A DNA stretch of 64,000 bases from Variovorax paradoxus B4 (GCF_000463015.1 NC_022247.1:4340001-4404000); one strand, 5' to 3'; shown: positions 17,469 to 28,938, counted from the stretch's first letter. Made by a program: numbers and translations. The notes: a model not told the origin generated them from the letters alone.

Positions 17469-17486
17469 AGCAGGCGGTGGGCACGC

Positions 17487-18389
17487 TCAGCCGCCCCACC
17501 AGCCTTCGGCAAAGCGCCCCTGCAGGAAGGCCACGAAACCCGACACCTTGCCCGGCACCAGCTTGGGCGAGGGAAAGACGGCGTGGATCTCCTGCTCGGG
17601 CAGCGCATGGTCGCCCAGCACCTCGAGCACCTTGCCCGAGGCCAGCGACTCGCTCGCCACGTAGCGCGGCATGAGCGCAATGCCCAGGCCGTCGCGCGCC
17701 GCGGCCAGCACCGCGGAAAGGTTGTTGGAGCGGAAGCGGCCCGAGACCGGCACCGTCACCGGATCGCCCTTGGGCGTGTGCATGCGCCAGAACTCGTCGC
17801 CCACCACGCTGCTGTAGATGAGCGCCACGTGCGCGCTCAGGTCCTGCGCGCGCCGGGGCGTGCCGTGCTTCTTCAGGTAGCCCGGCGCCGCGACCATGGC
17901 CCATGGGTTGGTGCCCAGATAGCGCGCGCCCAGGGAAGAATCGGCCAGCTTGCCCATGCGGATGGCCACGTCGATGCCCTGGGCGATGAGGTCGACATAG
18001 CGATCCTCGAAGCTCAGGTCGAGCTGCACCTGCGGATGCCGGCGCATGTATTCGAGCGCCAGCGGCACCACCACGCGGCGGCCGAAGGCCACCGAGGTGC
18101 CGATGCGCAGCAGCCCCTGCGCCTGGTTCTGGCGCAGCTGCACGATGCTCTCGGCCTCTTCGGCCTCGCGCACGATGTTCTTGCACTTCTCGTAGTAGAG
18201 CGCGCCCGGCTCGGTGAGGCTCACGCCGCGCGTGTTGCGGTTGAGCAGCCGCACCTTCAGCCGCGCCTCGGTGGCCGCTACCTGCTTGGTCACGGTGGGC
18301 TGCGTGGTGTGGAACTCGAGCGCCGCCTTCGAGAAGCTGCCGGTCTCGACCACGCGCACGAACATTTCCATTGCCAACAATCTGTCCAT
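17487..18389 (-). CDS. LysR-family regulator of the glyoxylate operon
   Basis: This 300-residue LysR protein has the N-terminal helix-turn-helix in GSFSKAALEFHTTQPTVTKQVAATEARLKVRLLNRNTRGVSLTEPG and a periplasmic-binding-protein-like effector domain. It is divergent from gcl, with an inverted repeat of T-N11-A form between them at 18408-18424. LysR proteins in this position activate the neighbouring operon when its substrate is present, here perhaps glyoxylate, hydroxypyruvate or a ureide. Effector not determined. Confidence 0.9.
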   Translation of the reverse strand: MDRLLAMEMFVRVVETGSFSKAALEFHTTQPTVTKQVAATEARLKVRLLNRNTRGVSLTEPGALYYEKCKNIVREAEEAESIVQLRQNQAQGLLRIGTSVAFGRRVVVPLALEYMRRHPQVQLDLSFEDRYVDLIAQGIDVAIRMGKLADSSLGARYLGTNPWAMVAAPGYLKKHGTPRRAQDLSAHVALIYSSVVGDEFWRMHTPKGDPVTVPVSGRFRSNNLSAVLAAARDGLGIALMPRYVASESLASGKVLEVLGDHALPEQEIHAVFPSPKLVPGKVSGFVAFLQGRFAEGWWGG

Positions 18390-18407
18390 GGCCGGATCGT
18401 AATCACT

Positions 18408-18424
18408 TATTCCAGGGCGGAATA
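18408..18424. promoter_or_regulatory. LysR operator between the regulator gene and gcl
   Basis: TATTCC and GGAATA form a perfect inverted repeat with a five-base centre. This is the standard LysR geometry, placed about 20 bases before the regulator's start codon and about 75 bases before gcl. Confidence 0.6.
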
Positions 18425-18500
18425 GGTTTTATGGTCCCCAGCCGTCTTCTTCGAATGGTCTCCCCTTCCTACAGTGGACCTCACTCAAGGAGACAGTCCC

Positions 18501-20294
<1,794 letters not shown>

Positions 20295-20307
20295 AGAGGA
20301 GCACGCG

Positions 20308-21087
20308 ATGCCCAAGTTCGCAGCCAACCTCACGATGCTCTTCACCGAGCTGCCGTTCATGCAGCGCTTCGAGGCCGCCGCCAAGGCCGGCTTCGAGGCG
20401 GTGGAATATCTGTTCCCCTACCCCTTCGAAAAGAAGGAGCTCGCGGCCGCGCTGCGCGCCAATGGCTTGCAGCAGGTGCTGCACAACCTGCCGGCCGGCG
20501 ACTGGGACAAGGGCGAGCGCGGCATCGCCTGCCATCCGGACCGCACCGGCGAATTCCGCGAAGGCATTGCCATGGCCATCGACTACGCCACGGCGCTGGG
20601 CTGCCCGCAGCTCAACTGCCTGGTCGGCAAGGTGCCGGCCGGCGTGAGCACCGAGGCCGCGCACAAGACGGTGGTCGAGAACCTGCGCCTTGCCGCCGGC
20701 GAGCTCGAGGCGGCGGGCCTGCGCCTCTTGATCGAGCCGATCAACACCTTCGACATCCCGGGCTTCTTCCTGACGCGCACCGACCAGGCACTGGCGCTGA
20801 TCGACGAGGTGGGTTCTTCCAACCTGCGCGTGCAGTACGACATCTACCACGCGCAGCGCATGGAAGGCGAGCTGGGCAACACCCTGTCGAAGCACCTCGC
20901 GCGCATCGGCCACATCCAGCTGGCCGACAACCCCGGGCGTGGCGAACCGGGCACGGGTGAAATCAACTACCCATGGCTCTTCAGGCACATCGATTCGATC
21001 GGCTACGACGGCTGGATCGGCTGCGAATACAAGCCGCGCAGCGACACCGTGAACGGCCTCGGCTGGCGCGAAGCGCTCACGCAATAA
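20308..21087 (+). CDS. hyi: Hydroxypyruvate isomerase
   Basis: The 259-residue TIM-barrel protein matches Hyi in length and sequence style: NLTMLFTELPF at the start, LIEPINTFDIPGFFLTRT in the middle with the metal-binding glutamate, QYDIYHAQRMEGEL, and GCEYKP with the second glutamate near the end. It interconverts hydroxypyruvate and tartronate semialdehyde. It lies 13 bases after gcl with AGAGGAG upstream of the ATG at 20308, and 28 bases before glxR. The order gcl-hyi-glxR is the classical one. Confidence 0.94.
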   Translation: MPKFAANLTMLFTELPFMQRFEAAAKAGFEAVEYLFPYPFEKKELAAALRANGLQQVLHNLPAGDWDKGERGIACHPDRTGEFREGIAMAIDYATALGCPQLNCLVGKVPAGVSTEAAHKTVVENLRLAAGELEAAGLRLLIEPINTFDIPGFFLTRTDQALALIDEVGSSNLRVQYDIYHAQRMEGELGNTLSKHLARIGHIQLADNPGRGEPGTGEINYPWLFRHIDSIGYDGWIGCEYKPRSDTVNGLGWREALTQ

Positions 21088-21115
21088 AAGACAACTTCAG
21101 ATCGGAAACAGAGAC

Positions 21116-22024
21116 ATGTCGCAATCACAAAGAATCGGATTCATCGGCCTCGGCATCATGGGCGCGCCCATGGCGGGCCACCTGCTCGACGCGGGGCACC
21201 AGCTCTTCGTGAACACGCAAGGCAACACACCCGAGCCCTTCATCTCGAAGGCCACCATCTGCGCCTCGGCGGCCGAGGTGGCGCGCCAGGCCGACGTGAT
21301 CTTCATCATGGTGCCCGACACGCCCGACGTGGAAAAGGTGCTGTTCGGCGAGCCGGGCACGCAGGGCGTGGCCGAGGGCCTGAAGGACTCGCGCGGCAAG
21401 ATCGTGGTCGATTGCAGCTCCATCGATCCGATTGCCACCAAGGGCTTCGCCAAGCGCATCATCGCGCTCGGCTGCGGCTACATCGACGCGCCGGTCTCGG
21501 GCGGCGAGGTGGGCGCCAAGGCGGCCAGCCTCACCATCATGTGCGGCGGCGACGAAGGCACCTTCGGCCAGGTGCGGCCGCTGCTCGAGAAGATGGGCAA
21601 GAACGTCACGCTGGTCGGCAACGTGGGCGACGGCCAGGTCTGCAAGGTGGCCAACCAGATCATCGTGGCGCTGAACATCGCGGCCGTGGGCGAGGCGCTG
21701 CTGTTCGCGTCCAAGGCCGGCGCCGATCCGGCCAAGGTGCGCCAGGCGCTGATGGGCGGCTTCGCGAGCTCGCGCATCCTCGAGGTGCACGGCGAACGCA
21801 TGATCAAGCGCACCTTCGCGCCGGGCTTCCGCATCTCGCTGCACCAGAAGGACCTGAACCTGGCACTGCAGAGCGCACGAGCGCTGGGCGTGGCGCTGCC
21901 GCAGACGGCGGGCGCGGCGCAGCTCATGAACGCCTGCGCCGCATTGGGCCATGGCCAGCAGGACCACTCGGCGCTGGTGCGCGCGCTCGAGGCGCTGGCG
22001 CAGCACACGGTGACTCCTGACTGA
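21116..22024 (+). CDS. glxR: Tartronate semialdehyde reductase (2-hydroxy-3-oxopropionate reductase)
   Basis: This 302-residue beta-hydroxyacid dehydrogenase reduces tartronate semialdehyde to glycerate with NAD(P)H. It has the Rossmann motif GLGIMGAPMAGHLL, the substrate motif DAPVSGGEVGAKAASLTIMCGG, and the catalytic lysine in QVCKVANQIIVALN. It is the third gene of the gcl operon and completes the glycerate pathway. A second, more distant member of this superfamily lies at 44969. Confidence 0.94.
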   Translation: MSQSQRIGFIGLGIMGAPMAGHLLDAGHQLFVNTQGNTPEPFISKATICASAAEVARQADVIFIMVPDTPDVEKVLFGEPGTQGVAEGLKDSRGKIVVDCSSIDPIATKGFAKRIIALGCGYIDAPVSGGEVGAKAASLTIMCGGDEGTFGQVRPLLEKMGKNVTLVGNVGDGQVCKVANQIIVALNIAAVGEALLFASKAGADPAKVRQALMGGFASSRILEVHGERMIKRTFAPGFRISLHQKDLNLALQSARALGVALPQTAGAAQLMNACAALGHGQQDHSALVRALEALAQHTVTPD

Positions 22025-22033
22025 GGCTCAGGA
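22015..22033. terminator. Hairpin between convergent glxR and flavoprotein genes
   Basis: TCCTGA (22015-22020) pairs with TCAGGA (22028-22033) around a seven-base loop. The hairpin spans both stop codons of the convergent genes. No U tract is present on either strand, so termination activity is uncertain. Confidence 0.25.
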
Positions 22034-23362
22034 CTTCGCAGTCTCCAGAGACTCTTTCAGGTTGCGCCGGCGCCATGCCCAGGTCTTGATGGCCTGCGGC
22101 AGGATGCCGATGCACGAGGCGTAGTACGTTACCTTGAAGCCCCAGAAGCGCGGACCGATGGGCGTGTTGCGGAACAGGTCGCCTGCCAGGATGGACAGCA
22201 GCGCCTCCTGCATGCGCCAGATGTTGCGCGGGTTCATGAACAGCCGGCGGATGGCCGGCGAGGTGATGCGGTAGATGAACCACGAGAACATCCTGGGGCC
22301 GTGCTTCATCACCTTGTCGAAGCGGCGGAAGGCCTTCTCGGCTTCCTTCATCTCGCCCTTGAGCCAGAAGTCGGCCGCGGCGGCGCTCTCGAAGGCGCTG
22401 TTCATCGCCAGGTACACGCCCGACGAGAACATCGGGTCGACGAAGGCATAGGCGTCGCCGACCATCATGAAGCGGTCGCCGCGGCAGAACTTGGAGTCGT
22501 AGGCGTAGTTGCCGGTAGTGGTGGCGCCTTCCATCAGCGTGGCGTTCTTCAGGCGCGCGGCCAGCTTGGGCGCGAGCGCGATGGTTTCCATCAGGAACTC
22601 CTCGAGCGTGCCCTTGCGCCGCTTGAAATACGCGGGCGAAGCCACGGCGCCGACGCTCACGGTGCCGTCCTTCAGCGGGATGTACCAGAACCAGCCGTGA
22701 TCGAACCAGAAGAGCGAGATATTGCCTTCGTAGCGGCCCGGCCGGCGCTCCGCATTCTCGAAGTGGCCGAACAGGGCCGCGCTGGCGTGCTTGCGGTTGC
22801 GCTGCTTGGCGTCGAACTGGTTCGACAGCACCGTGTCGCGGCCGCTCGCATCGATCACGAAGCGCGGACGCCAGCTGGTTTCGGTGCCGTCCTCGGCCTT
22901 GATCTTCACCAGCGCGCGGTTGTCCGCGCCCTTGCCGGCGTCCATGTCCACGCCCATGACGCGCTGGCCTTCGAAGGTGCGCGCACCGCGCCTGGCGGCA
23001 TGGCGGAACAGCAGCTCGTCGAACTCCGAGCGGCGCACGTGCACCGCATACGGAAAGCTCTTGTCCATGGCCTCGCCAAAGAAGAAGTGGCTGGTGTGGT
23101 CATGCCACGGCGAGACGAACTCGGCGCCGTGCTTGGCAATGCCGATGGCCTCCACCTCGGTGCGCACGCCCAGGCGGTCGAACAGCGGCATGTTCATCGG
23201 CAGCAGCGATTCGCCGATGTGAAAGCGCGGATGGTGCGCCTTCTCGAACAGCACCACGTCGTGGCCCTTGTCCGCAAGCAGCGCGGCCACGGTGGAGCCC
23301 GCCGGGCCCCCGCCGATGACCACGACGTCGGGCTCTGTACTCGTGAAAGGTCCGGGCGTCAT
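22028..23362 (-). CDS. FAD-dependent oxidoreductase of the flavin-halogenase-like group
   Basis: The ATG at 23362 follows AGGAGGGG and gives 444 residues. The protein has an N-terminal FAD motif VVIGGGPAGST, then HHPRFHIGESLLPMNMPLFDRLG and, near residue 220, HGWFWYIPL. The last matches the WxWxIP motif of FADH2-dependent halogenases, and GESLLP resembles the CmlS type. Geranylgeranyl-reductase-like proteins share the overall fold. Function could be halogenation, hydroxylation or reduction of a bound substrate. No carrier-protein, PKS or NRPS gene and no flavin reductase is nearby. It is convergent with glxR. Confidence 0.75.
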   Translation of the reverse strand: MTPGPFTSTEPDVVVIGGGPAGSTVAALLADKGHDVVLFEKAHHPRFHIGESLLPMNMPLFDRLGVRTEVEAIGIAKHGAEFVSPWHDHTSHFFFGEAMDKSFPYAVHVRRSEFDELLFRHAARRGARTFEGQRVMGVDMDAGKGADNRALVKIKAEDGTETSWRPRFVIDASGRDTVLSNQFDAKQRNRKHASAALFGHFENAERRPGRYEGNISLFWFDHGWFWYIPLKDGTVSVGAVASPAYFKRRKGTLEEFLMETIALAPKLAARLKNATLMEGATTTGNYAYDSKFCRGDRFMMVGDAYAFVDPMFSSGVYLAMNSAFESAAAADFWLKGEMKEAEKAFRRFDKVMKHGPRMFSWFIYRITSPAIRRLFMNPRNIWRMQEALLSILAGDLFRNTPIGPRFWGFKVTYYASCIGILPQAIKTWAWRRRNLKESLETAKS

Positions 23363-23583
23363 GCGCTCCCCTCCTGGGTCGTTCTTCGTTGTTGATGGTG
23401 GCCGGCCGCCAGGCCGACGCACGGGGTGTTGGCCAAGAGTTAAAACTTGGTAACAGCCGGGAGTTTAGCGAGTCGGCATGCCGGGAATTCACGCCCGCCG
23501 CACCAAAAACCCGTGCCCACCCGCTGAGGATGCGGCACTTTTTGCGGTAGCCTCATTGCCCGTCAGAAACAAGGAGACTTTTC

Positions 23584-25887
23584 ATGGCTGCTCCCCTGTC
23601 ACCCGCCGAAGAAGCACTTCGCGAAGCAGCGCGCGAATACCACCGCTCGCCCGTCAAGGGCAAGATTTCCATCAGCCCGACCAAGCCGCTGCTGAACCAG
23701 CGCGACCTGTCGCTGGCCTATTCGCCCGGCGTGGCCTACCCCTGCCTCGACATCGCGGCCGATCCGTCGATGGCGGCCGAGTTCACCGCGCGCGGCAACC
23801 TGGTGGGCGTCGTCACCAACGGCACCGCCGTGCTGGGCCTGGGCAACATCGGCCCGCTGGCCGCCAAGCCCGTGATGGAGGGCAAGGGCTGCCTGTTCAA
23901 GAAATTTGCCGGCATCGACGTGTTCGACATCGAACTGGCCGAGAACGACCCCGACAAGCTGGTCGAGATCATCGCGGCGCTCGAGCCCACGCTGGGCGGC
24001 ATCAACCTCGAGGACATCAAGGCGCCCGAGTGCTTCTACATCGAGAAGAAGCTGCGCGAGCGAATGAACATCCCGGTGTTCCATGACGACCAGCACGGCA
24101 CGGCCATCATCTCGGCCGCGGCGCTCATCAACGGCCTCGAACTGGTCGGCAAGAAGATCGAGGAGGTGAAGATCGCCGTCTCCGGCGCCGGCGCGGCCGC
24201 CATTGCCTGCCTCGACGTGATGGTGGGCCTGGGCGCCAAGCCCGCCAACATCTACGCCTGCGACTCCAAGGGCCTGATCTACATGGGCCGCGCGGGCGGC
24301 TTCGACGAATCCAAGGCACGCTACGCCCAGAAAGACACCGGCGCCCGCACCCTGGCCGACGTGGTGAAGGACGCCGATGTGTTCCTGGGCTGTTCCGCGC
24401 CCGGCGTGATGAGCGCCGACATGGTGAAGACCATGGCCGGCCAGCCGATCATCCTGGCGCTGGCCAACCCCGAGCCCGAGATCCGGCCCGAACTCGCCAA
24501 GGCGGTGCGGCCCGACTGCATCATCGCCACCGGCCGCTCGGACTACCCGAACCAGGTCAACAACGTGCTGTGCTTCCCGTACATCTTCCGCGGGGCGCTC
24601 GACTGCGGCGCCAGCAAGATCACGGAGGAAATGAAGCTGGCCTGCGTGCGCGAGATCGCCGAACTCACCAAGGCCGACATCAGCGAGGAAGTGGCCACGG
24701 CCTATGCCGGGCAGGAGCTGTCCTTCGGGCCCGACTACATCATTCCGAAGCCCTTCGATTCGCGGCTCATCCTGCGTATCGCGCCGGCCGTGGCCAAGGC
24801 GGCCGCCGCCTCGGGCGTGGCCACGCGCCCCATCGAGGACATGGATGCCTACCGCCAGCACCTGACGCGCTTCGTCTACCAGACCAGCATGTTCATGCGG
24901 CCGGTGTTCGGCGCCGCCAAGATCGCCGCGTCCAAGCGCGTGGCCTACGCCGAGGGCGAGGACGAGCGCGTGCTGCGCGCCGCGCAGTGGGCCATCGACG
25001 AAGGCCTGGCCCAGCCCATCCTGGTGGGGCGCCCGGCCGTGATCGAGGCGCGCATCCAGAAGGCCGGCCTGCATATCCGCGCAGGCACCGACTTCGAGAT
25101 CGTCAATCCCGAGGACGATCCGCGCTTTCGCATCTACTGGGAGAGCTTCCACAAGCTCATGGGCCGCCGCGGCGTCACGCCCGAGGCCGCCAAGACCATG
25201 GTGCGCCGCTCCAACACCACCATCGCGGCACTGATGATGCACCTGGGCGATGCCGACGCCATGATCTGCGGCCTGGTCGGGCGCTTCGATGTGCACCTGG
25301 AGCACATCCGCAACCTGATCGGCCTGAAGCGCGGCGCGCCGGGCTTCGCCACGCTCAACGCGCTCACGCTCGAGAAGCGCACGGTGTTCATCACCGACAC
25401 CAACGTGAACGAAGACCCGAGCGCCGAGCTGCTGGCGAGCATTGCGTTGATGGCGGCCGAAGAGGTGCGCCGCTTCGGGCTGCCGCCGAAGGTGGCCTTT
25501 CTCTCGCACTCGAACTACGGCACCTCGAGCCGCGGCTCGGCACGCAAGATGCGGCTCGCGCGCGACCTGTTCGCGCAGATGGCGCCCGACATCGAATGCG
25601 ACGGCGAGATGCACGGCGACGCGGCGCTGTCGGAAGAAGTGCGCCGCACCGCCCTGCCCGAGACCACGCTCACCGGCGAGGCCAACCTGCTCGTGTGCCC
25701 GAACCTCGACTCGGCCCACATCCTCTACAACGTGCTGAAGATGACGGGCGCCAACGGCATCACGGTCGGCCCGATCCTGCTGGGGGCCGCGGGCTCGGCG
25801 CATGTGCTCACGCCGTCGTCGACCGTGCGGCGCGTGGTCAACATGACGGCGCTGGCGGTGGCGAACGCGACGACCGCGCTGAAGTAG
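23584..25887 (+). CDS. maeB: NADP-dependent malic enzyme with phosphotransacetylase-like domain
   Basis: The 767-residue protein is a MaeB-type fusion. The N-terminal malic enzyme part has [12 protein letters not shown] with the catalytic Tyr, the catalytic Lys in [13 protein letters not shown], metal ligands in FHDDQHGT, and the NADP fold in [13 protein letters not shown]. From about residue 430 a phosphotransacetylase-like domain follows, usually a regulatory site for acetyl-CoA. It decarboxylates malate to pyruvate, making NADPH. AAGGAGACTTTT precedes the ATG at 23584. The gene is monocistronic and ends in a clear terminator. Confidence 0.95.
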   Translation: MAAPLSPAEEALREAAREYHRSPVKGKISISPTKPLLNQRDLSLAYSPGVAYPCLDIAADPSMAAEFTARGNLVGVVTNGTAVLGLGNIGPLAAKPVMEGKGCLFKKFAGIDVFDIELAENDPDKLVEIIAALEPTLGGINLEDIKAPECFYIEKKLRERMNIPVFHDDQHGTAIISAAALINGLELVGKKIEEVKIAVSGAGAAAIACLDVMVGLGAKPANIYACDSKGLIYMGRAGGFDESKARYAQKDTGARTLADVVKDADVFLGCSAPGVMSADMVKTMAGQPIILALANPEPEIRPELAKAVRPDCIIATGRSDYPNQVNNVLCFPYIFRGALDCGASKITEEMKLACVREIAELTKADISEEVATAYAGQELSFGPDYIIPKPFDSRLILRIAPAVAKAAAASGVATRPIEDMDAYRQHLTRFVYQTSMFMRPVFGAAKIAASKRVAYAEGEDERVLRAAQWAIDEGLAQPILVGRPAVIEARIQKAGLHIRAGTDFEIVNPEDDPRFRIYWESFHKLMGRRGVTPEAAKTMVRRSNTTIAALMMHLGDADAMICGLVGRFDVHLEHIRNLIGLKRGAPGFATLNALTLEKRTVFITDTNVNEDPSAELLASIALMAAEEVRRFGLPPKVAFLSHSNYGTSSRGSARKMRLARDLFAQMAPDIECDGEMHGDAALSEEVRRTALPETTLTGEANLLVCPNLDSAHILYNVLKMTGANGITVGPILLGAAGSAHVLTPSSTVRRVVNMTALAVANATTALK

Positions 25888-25911
25888 GCCGCTTCCGCTT
25901 TCCCTGAACCG

Positions 25912-25944
25912 ACGCCCCGCTGCAGCACGCAGCGGGGCGTTTTT
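25912..25944 (+). terminator. Rho-independent terminator of maeB
   Basis: CGCCCCGCTGC (25913-25923) pairs fully with GCAGCGGGGCG (25929-25939) across a five-base loop and is followed by TTTTT (25940-25944). An A-T pair extends the stem. It lies 25 bases after the maeB stop. Confidence 0.9.
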
Positions 25945-25998
25945 CATTGCGGGCCGGTCGGTGTATGCACCGTTTTCGCCCGCTCATCATCTTTTCGG

Positions 25999-26059
25999 CT
26001 GGCATGCAATCTGCTAATACCCTGAGCGGATATCTTAAATATCTTATTAATATATTTAA
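25999..26059 (+). promoter_or_regulatory. Sigma-54-like promoter and AT-rich inverted repeat before the lyase-TRAP operon
   Basis: CTGGCATGCAATCTGCT (25999-26015) has GG and GC exactly 10 bases apart, as in -24/-12 promoters (consensus TGGCACG-N4-TTGC). Just downstream, TTAAATAT (26035-26042) and ATATTTAA (26052-26059) form a perfect inverted repeat with a nine-base spacer in an AT-rich island. The repeat would lie at or after the start site, a repressor-like position. No regulator gene is adjacent. Confidence 0.4.
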
Positions 26060-26116
26060 AGAAACCACGACCCTCCAGGCCCTTCGTCAACCTTCCTCGA
26101 CTTCCAGAAGCACCTC

Positions 26117-27031
26117 ATGAGCAATCCCCGCTGGCAAGGCATCTTCCCCGCCATCACCACCAAGTTCCACGCCGACGAAAGCATCGATGCCGAAGGCACC
26201 GCGCGGCACATCGACTTCCAGATCCGCAACGGCATCCACGGCCTCGTCACCTGCGGCTCGCTGGGCGAGGCCAGCACGCTCACGCTCGAAGAAAAGCTGC
26301 AGGTGGCGAAGATCGCCCTGGAAGCGGCCGACGGCCGCATCCCCGTGCTGGCCAATGTGTCGGAAACCAGCACGCGCGAGGCGCTGCGGTACGTGGACGG
26401 GGCCAACCAGCTCGGCGTCGCCGGCTTCATGGTGATGCCCTCGGTGATCTACGTGGCCGATGCGCGCGAGGCGATGCTCAACGTGCGCACCATCGCCCAT
26501 GCGGCGCAAAAACCCATCATGGTCTACAACAACCCGGTGGCCTACCGGGTGGACCTGAAGCCCGAGCACATGCTGGAGCTGGCGGACTGCGAATGGATCG
26601 CGGCCATCAAGGAGAGCTCGGACGACATCCGCCGCATCACGGACCTGCGCAACACGGTGGGCGATCGCTACCAGCTGTTCCTGGGGGTGGACGACCTGGC
26701 CTATGAAGGGCTGGCGCTGGGCTGCGACGGCCTGCTGGCCGGGGTGGGCTGCGCGTTCCCGCGCGAGACGGTGGCGCTGTACGACCTGATGAAGGCCGGG
26801 AAATTCGCCGAGGCGCTGAAGCTGTACCAGTGGATGACGCCGATGCTGCACCTGGACGTGTCGACCAAGCTGGTGCAGAACCTGAAGCTGATCGACGTGC
26901 TGGTGGGCGTGGGCAGCGAGCACATGCGCCGCCCGCGGCTGCCGCTCATCGGCCAGGAGCGCGCGGCCATCGAGGCCATCGTGAAGCAGGCGCTGGCCAC
27001 GCGGCCGGCGCAGTACCAGTCGGTTGCCTGA
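26117..27031 (+). CDS. DapA/N-acetylneuraminate lyase family protein
   Basis: This 304-residue class I aldolase-superfamily protein has the carboxylate-binding motif GSLGEAST, the catalytic Tyr137 (VYNNP) and the Schiff-base Lys165 (AAIKESSDDIRR). Members cleave or dehydrate 2-keto acids (DapA, NanA, KDG aldolase, 4-hydroxy-pyrroline-carboxylate deaminase). It leads an operon with a TRAP transporter, so it probably acts on the imported acid rather than in lysine synthesis. The KESSDDIRRITDLRN stretch recalls hydroxyproline-pathway deaminases, but I would not assign that without a search. Confidence 0.85.
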   Translation: MSNPRWQGIFPAITTKFHADESIDAEGTARHIDFQIRNGIHGLVTCGSLGEASTLTLEEKLQVAKIALEAADGRIPVLANVSETSTREALRYVDGANQLGVAGFMVMPSVIYVADAREAMLNVRTIAHAAQKPIMVYNNPVAYRVDLKPEHMLELADCEWIAAIKESSDDIRRITDLRNTVGDRYQLFLGVDDLAYEGLALGCDGLLAGVGCAFPRETVALYDLMKAGKFAEALKLYQWMTPMLHLDVSTKLVQNLKLIDVLVGVGSEHMRRPRLPLIGQERAAIEAIVKQALATRPAQYQSVA

Positions 27032-27056
27032 AGGGCGCGCCCTTCTCTTTCTCACC

Positions 27057-27671
27057 ATGGAAGAACACGCCTTGGAACGCGGGGGCTTCTCCCGCCAGGT
27101 GCTCGATGCGTCCGACTTCGTGCTGCGCTGCGAACGCCGCCTGCTCTCGGGCCTGATGGGCCTGCTCATCGTGCTGGTGCTGTTGAACGTGGTCACGCGC
27201 TATGGCGGCGTGCCGCTCTACTGGGTCGACGAAGCTTCCGTCTATTGCGTGGTGTGGCTCACCTTCATCGGTGCCTCGGCGATGACGCGGCTGCGGCTGG
27301 ACTTTGCAGTGACGCTGCTCACCGACAAGCTCGGCGAGAAGGCCGTGCGCGTCGCCAAGGCCACCGCCTCCGGGGGCGTGCTGCTGCTGGGTCTCGCGCT
27401 GCTGGCGATGTGCTGGCTCTACATGGACCCGGTGGGCATCGTGCGCTGGGGTTTCGATGCCAAGGAGTACGCGGCCGAATCCTTCAACTTTCTCTACACC
27501 GAGCGCACGCAGACGCTGAACTGGCCGACCTGGGCCATCCAGCTGATCCTGCCGGTCTTCTCGCTCACCCTCAGCCTGCATGCGCTGTCCAACCTCATCG
27601 AAGACCTCGGCCTGCAGCCCAGGCGCACGCACACCGAGTTCCATGTCACCAACGCAGACGCGGTGAACTGA
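27057..27671 (+). CDS. dctQ: TRAP transporter small membrane subunit (DctQ)
   Basis: The 204-residue protein has four transmembrane helices and the DctQ-family pattern LNVVTRY...YWVDEASVYCVVWLTFIGASAMTR in the first half. DctQ scaffolds the large permease in the inner membrane. The ATG at 27057 lies 25 bases after the lyase stop but lacks a strong Shine-Dalgarno. A TTG at 27024 overlapping the lyase gene is the alternative. The DctM gene begins one base after its stop, so the genes are coupled. Confidence 0.9.
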   Translation: MEEHALERGGFSRQVLDASDFVLRCERRLLSGLMGLLIVLVLLNVVTRYGGVPLYWVDEASVYCVVWLTFIGASAMTRLRLDFAVTLLTDKLGEKAVRVAKATASGGVLLLGLALLAMCWLYMDPVGIVRWGFDAKEYAAESFNFLYTERTQTLNWPTWAIQLILPVFSLTLSLHALSNLIEDLGLQPRRTHTEFHVTNADAVN

Positions 27672-27672
27672 A

Positions 27673-28938
27673 ATGCTGACCTCCCTCTTCTTCCTCGCGA
27701 TCATGCTGGTGGGCGTGCCGATCGGCGCCTGCCTGTGCCTTGCAGGCATCGTCTACATCCTCAACTCCGGCGACACGGTGCTGTTCCAGTCGTTCCCGGT
27801 GCAGATGTTCGGCGGCGTCGACAGCTACAGCCTCATTGCGATTCCGCTGTTCATCCTGATCGGCGAGATCATGAACGGCGGCGGCATCACGAAGCGGCTG
27901 GTCGACCTCGCGCTGGCCTTCATCGGCTCGGTGAAGGGCGGCCTCGCCTACGTGAACATCCTGGCCAACATGCTGGTGTCGTCGATCATCGGCTCGGCCA
28001 CCGCGCAGGTCGCCATCATGAGCCAGATCATGGTGCCGGAGATGGAGAAGCAGGGCTACGACAAGACATTTGCGGCCGGCATCACGGTGTATGGCGGCAT
28101 GCTGGGGCCGATCATTCCGCCCTCGGTGATGTTCGTGGTGTACAGCGTGCTCGCGCAGGTGGCGGTGGGCGACATGCTCATTGCCGGCATCATCCCCGGC
28201 GTGATCCTCACGGTGCTGTTCTTCATCGTGATTGCGTGCATGGGGCTGGTCTACAACTACCCGCGCACCGAGAAGCGCACCATCCGGCAGCGCCTGCACA
28301 CGATGCTCACGGCCTGCCCGACGCTGCTGATCCCCATCGTGATCGTCGGCTCGATCCTCGGCGGCTTCGCCAACCCGACCGAGGCGGCCGCCGTGGGCGC
28401 GGTGGCCGCGGTGCTGGTGGGCCGCTACGTCACGAAGGAATTCCGCTTCGCGATGATTCCTCAGATCCTGCTGAAGTCGGCGATCTACTCGGCGGTGGTG
28501 CTGTTCCTGGTGGCCGCGGCGGCGGTGTTCTCGTGGCTGCTGATCTACGGCAAGGTGCCGCAAGCCACGGCCGCCTGGATCCAGACCGTGGCGAAAGACC
28601 CGATCGCGTTCCTGCTGCTGGTGAACCTGATCCTGCTGGTGATCGGCACCGTGATCGACGGCATTCCGGGGCTGATCATGACGGTGCCCATCCTGCTGCC
28701 CATTGCCACCGAGATCTACGGCATCGACCCGCGCCACTTCGGCGTGGTGGTGGTGATCAACCTCGTGCTGGGGCTGATGACGCCGCCCGTGGGCCTGAGC
28801 TTTTTCGTGGCCTCCGCCGTGACCGGCGCCAAGCCGGGAAAGATGTTCATCGTCACCCTGCCGTTCTTCCTGATCTGCTGCGCCGCACTGGTGCTGCTGT
28901 CGCTGTTCCCGAGCCTTTCGCTGGCCCTGCTCAAGTAG
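27673..28938 (+). CDS. dctM: TRAP transporter large permease subunit (DctM)
   Basis: This 421-residue subunit has about 12-13 membrane segments and family motifs: IPLFILIGEIMNGGGITKRL, GSATAQVAIMSQIMVPEMEKQGYDKTFAAGIT, YGGMLGPIIPPSVMFVVYSV and NLVLGLMTPPVGLSFFVAS. It carries the substrate and sodium ions across the inner membrane, working with DctQ and the binding protein at 28987. The start is right after the DctQ stop. Confidence 0.94.
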   Translation: MLTSLFFLAIMLVGVPIGACLCLAGIVYILNSGDTVLFQSFPVQMFGGVDSYSLIAIPLFILIGEIMNGGGITKRLVDLALAFIGSVKGGLAYVNILANMLVSSIIGSATAQVAIMSQIMVPEMEKQGYDKTFAAGITVYGGMLGPIIPPSVMFVVYSVLAQVAVGDMLIAGIIPGVILTVLFFIVIACMGLVYNYPRTEKRTIRQRLHTMLTACPTLLIPIVIVGSILGGFANPTEAAAVGAVAAVLVGRYVTKEFRFAMIPQILLKSAIYSAVVLFLVAAAAVFSWLLIYGKVPQATAAWIQTVAKDPIAFLLLVNLILLVIGTVIDGIPGLIMTVPILLPIATEIYGIDPRHFGVVVVINLVLGLMTPPVGLSFFVASAVTGAKPGKMFIVTLPFFLICCAALVLLSLFPSLSLALLK

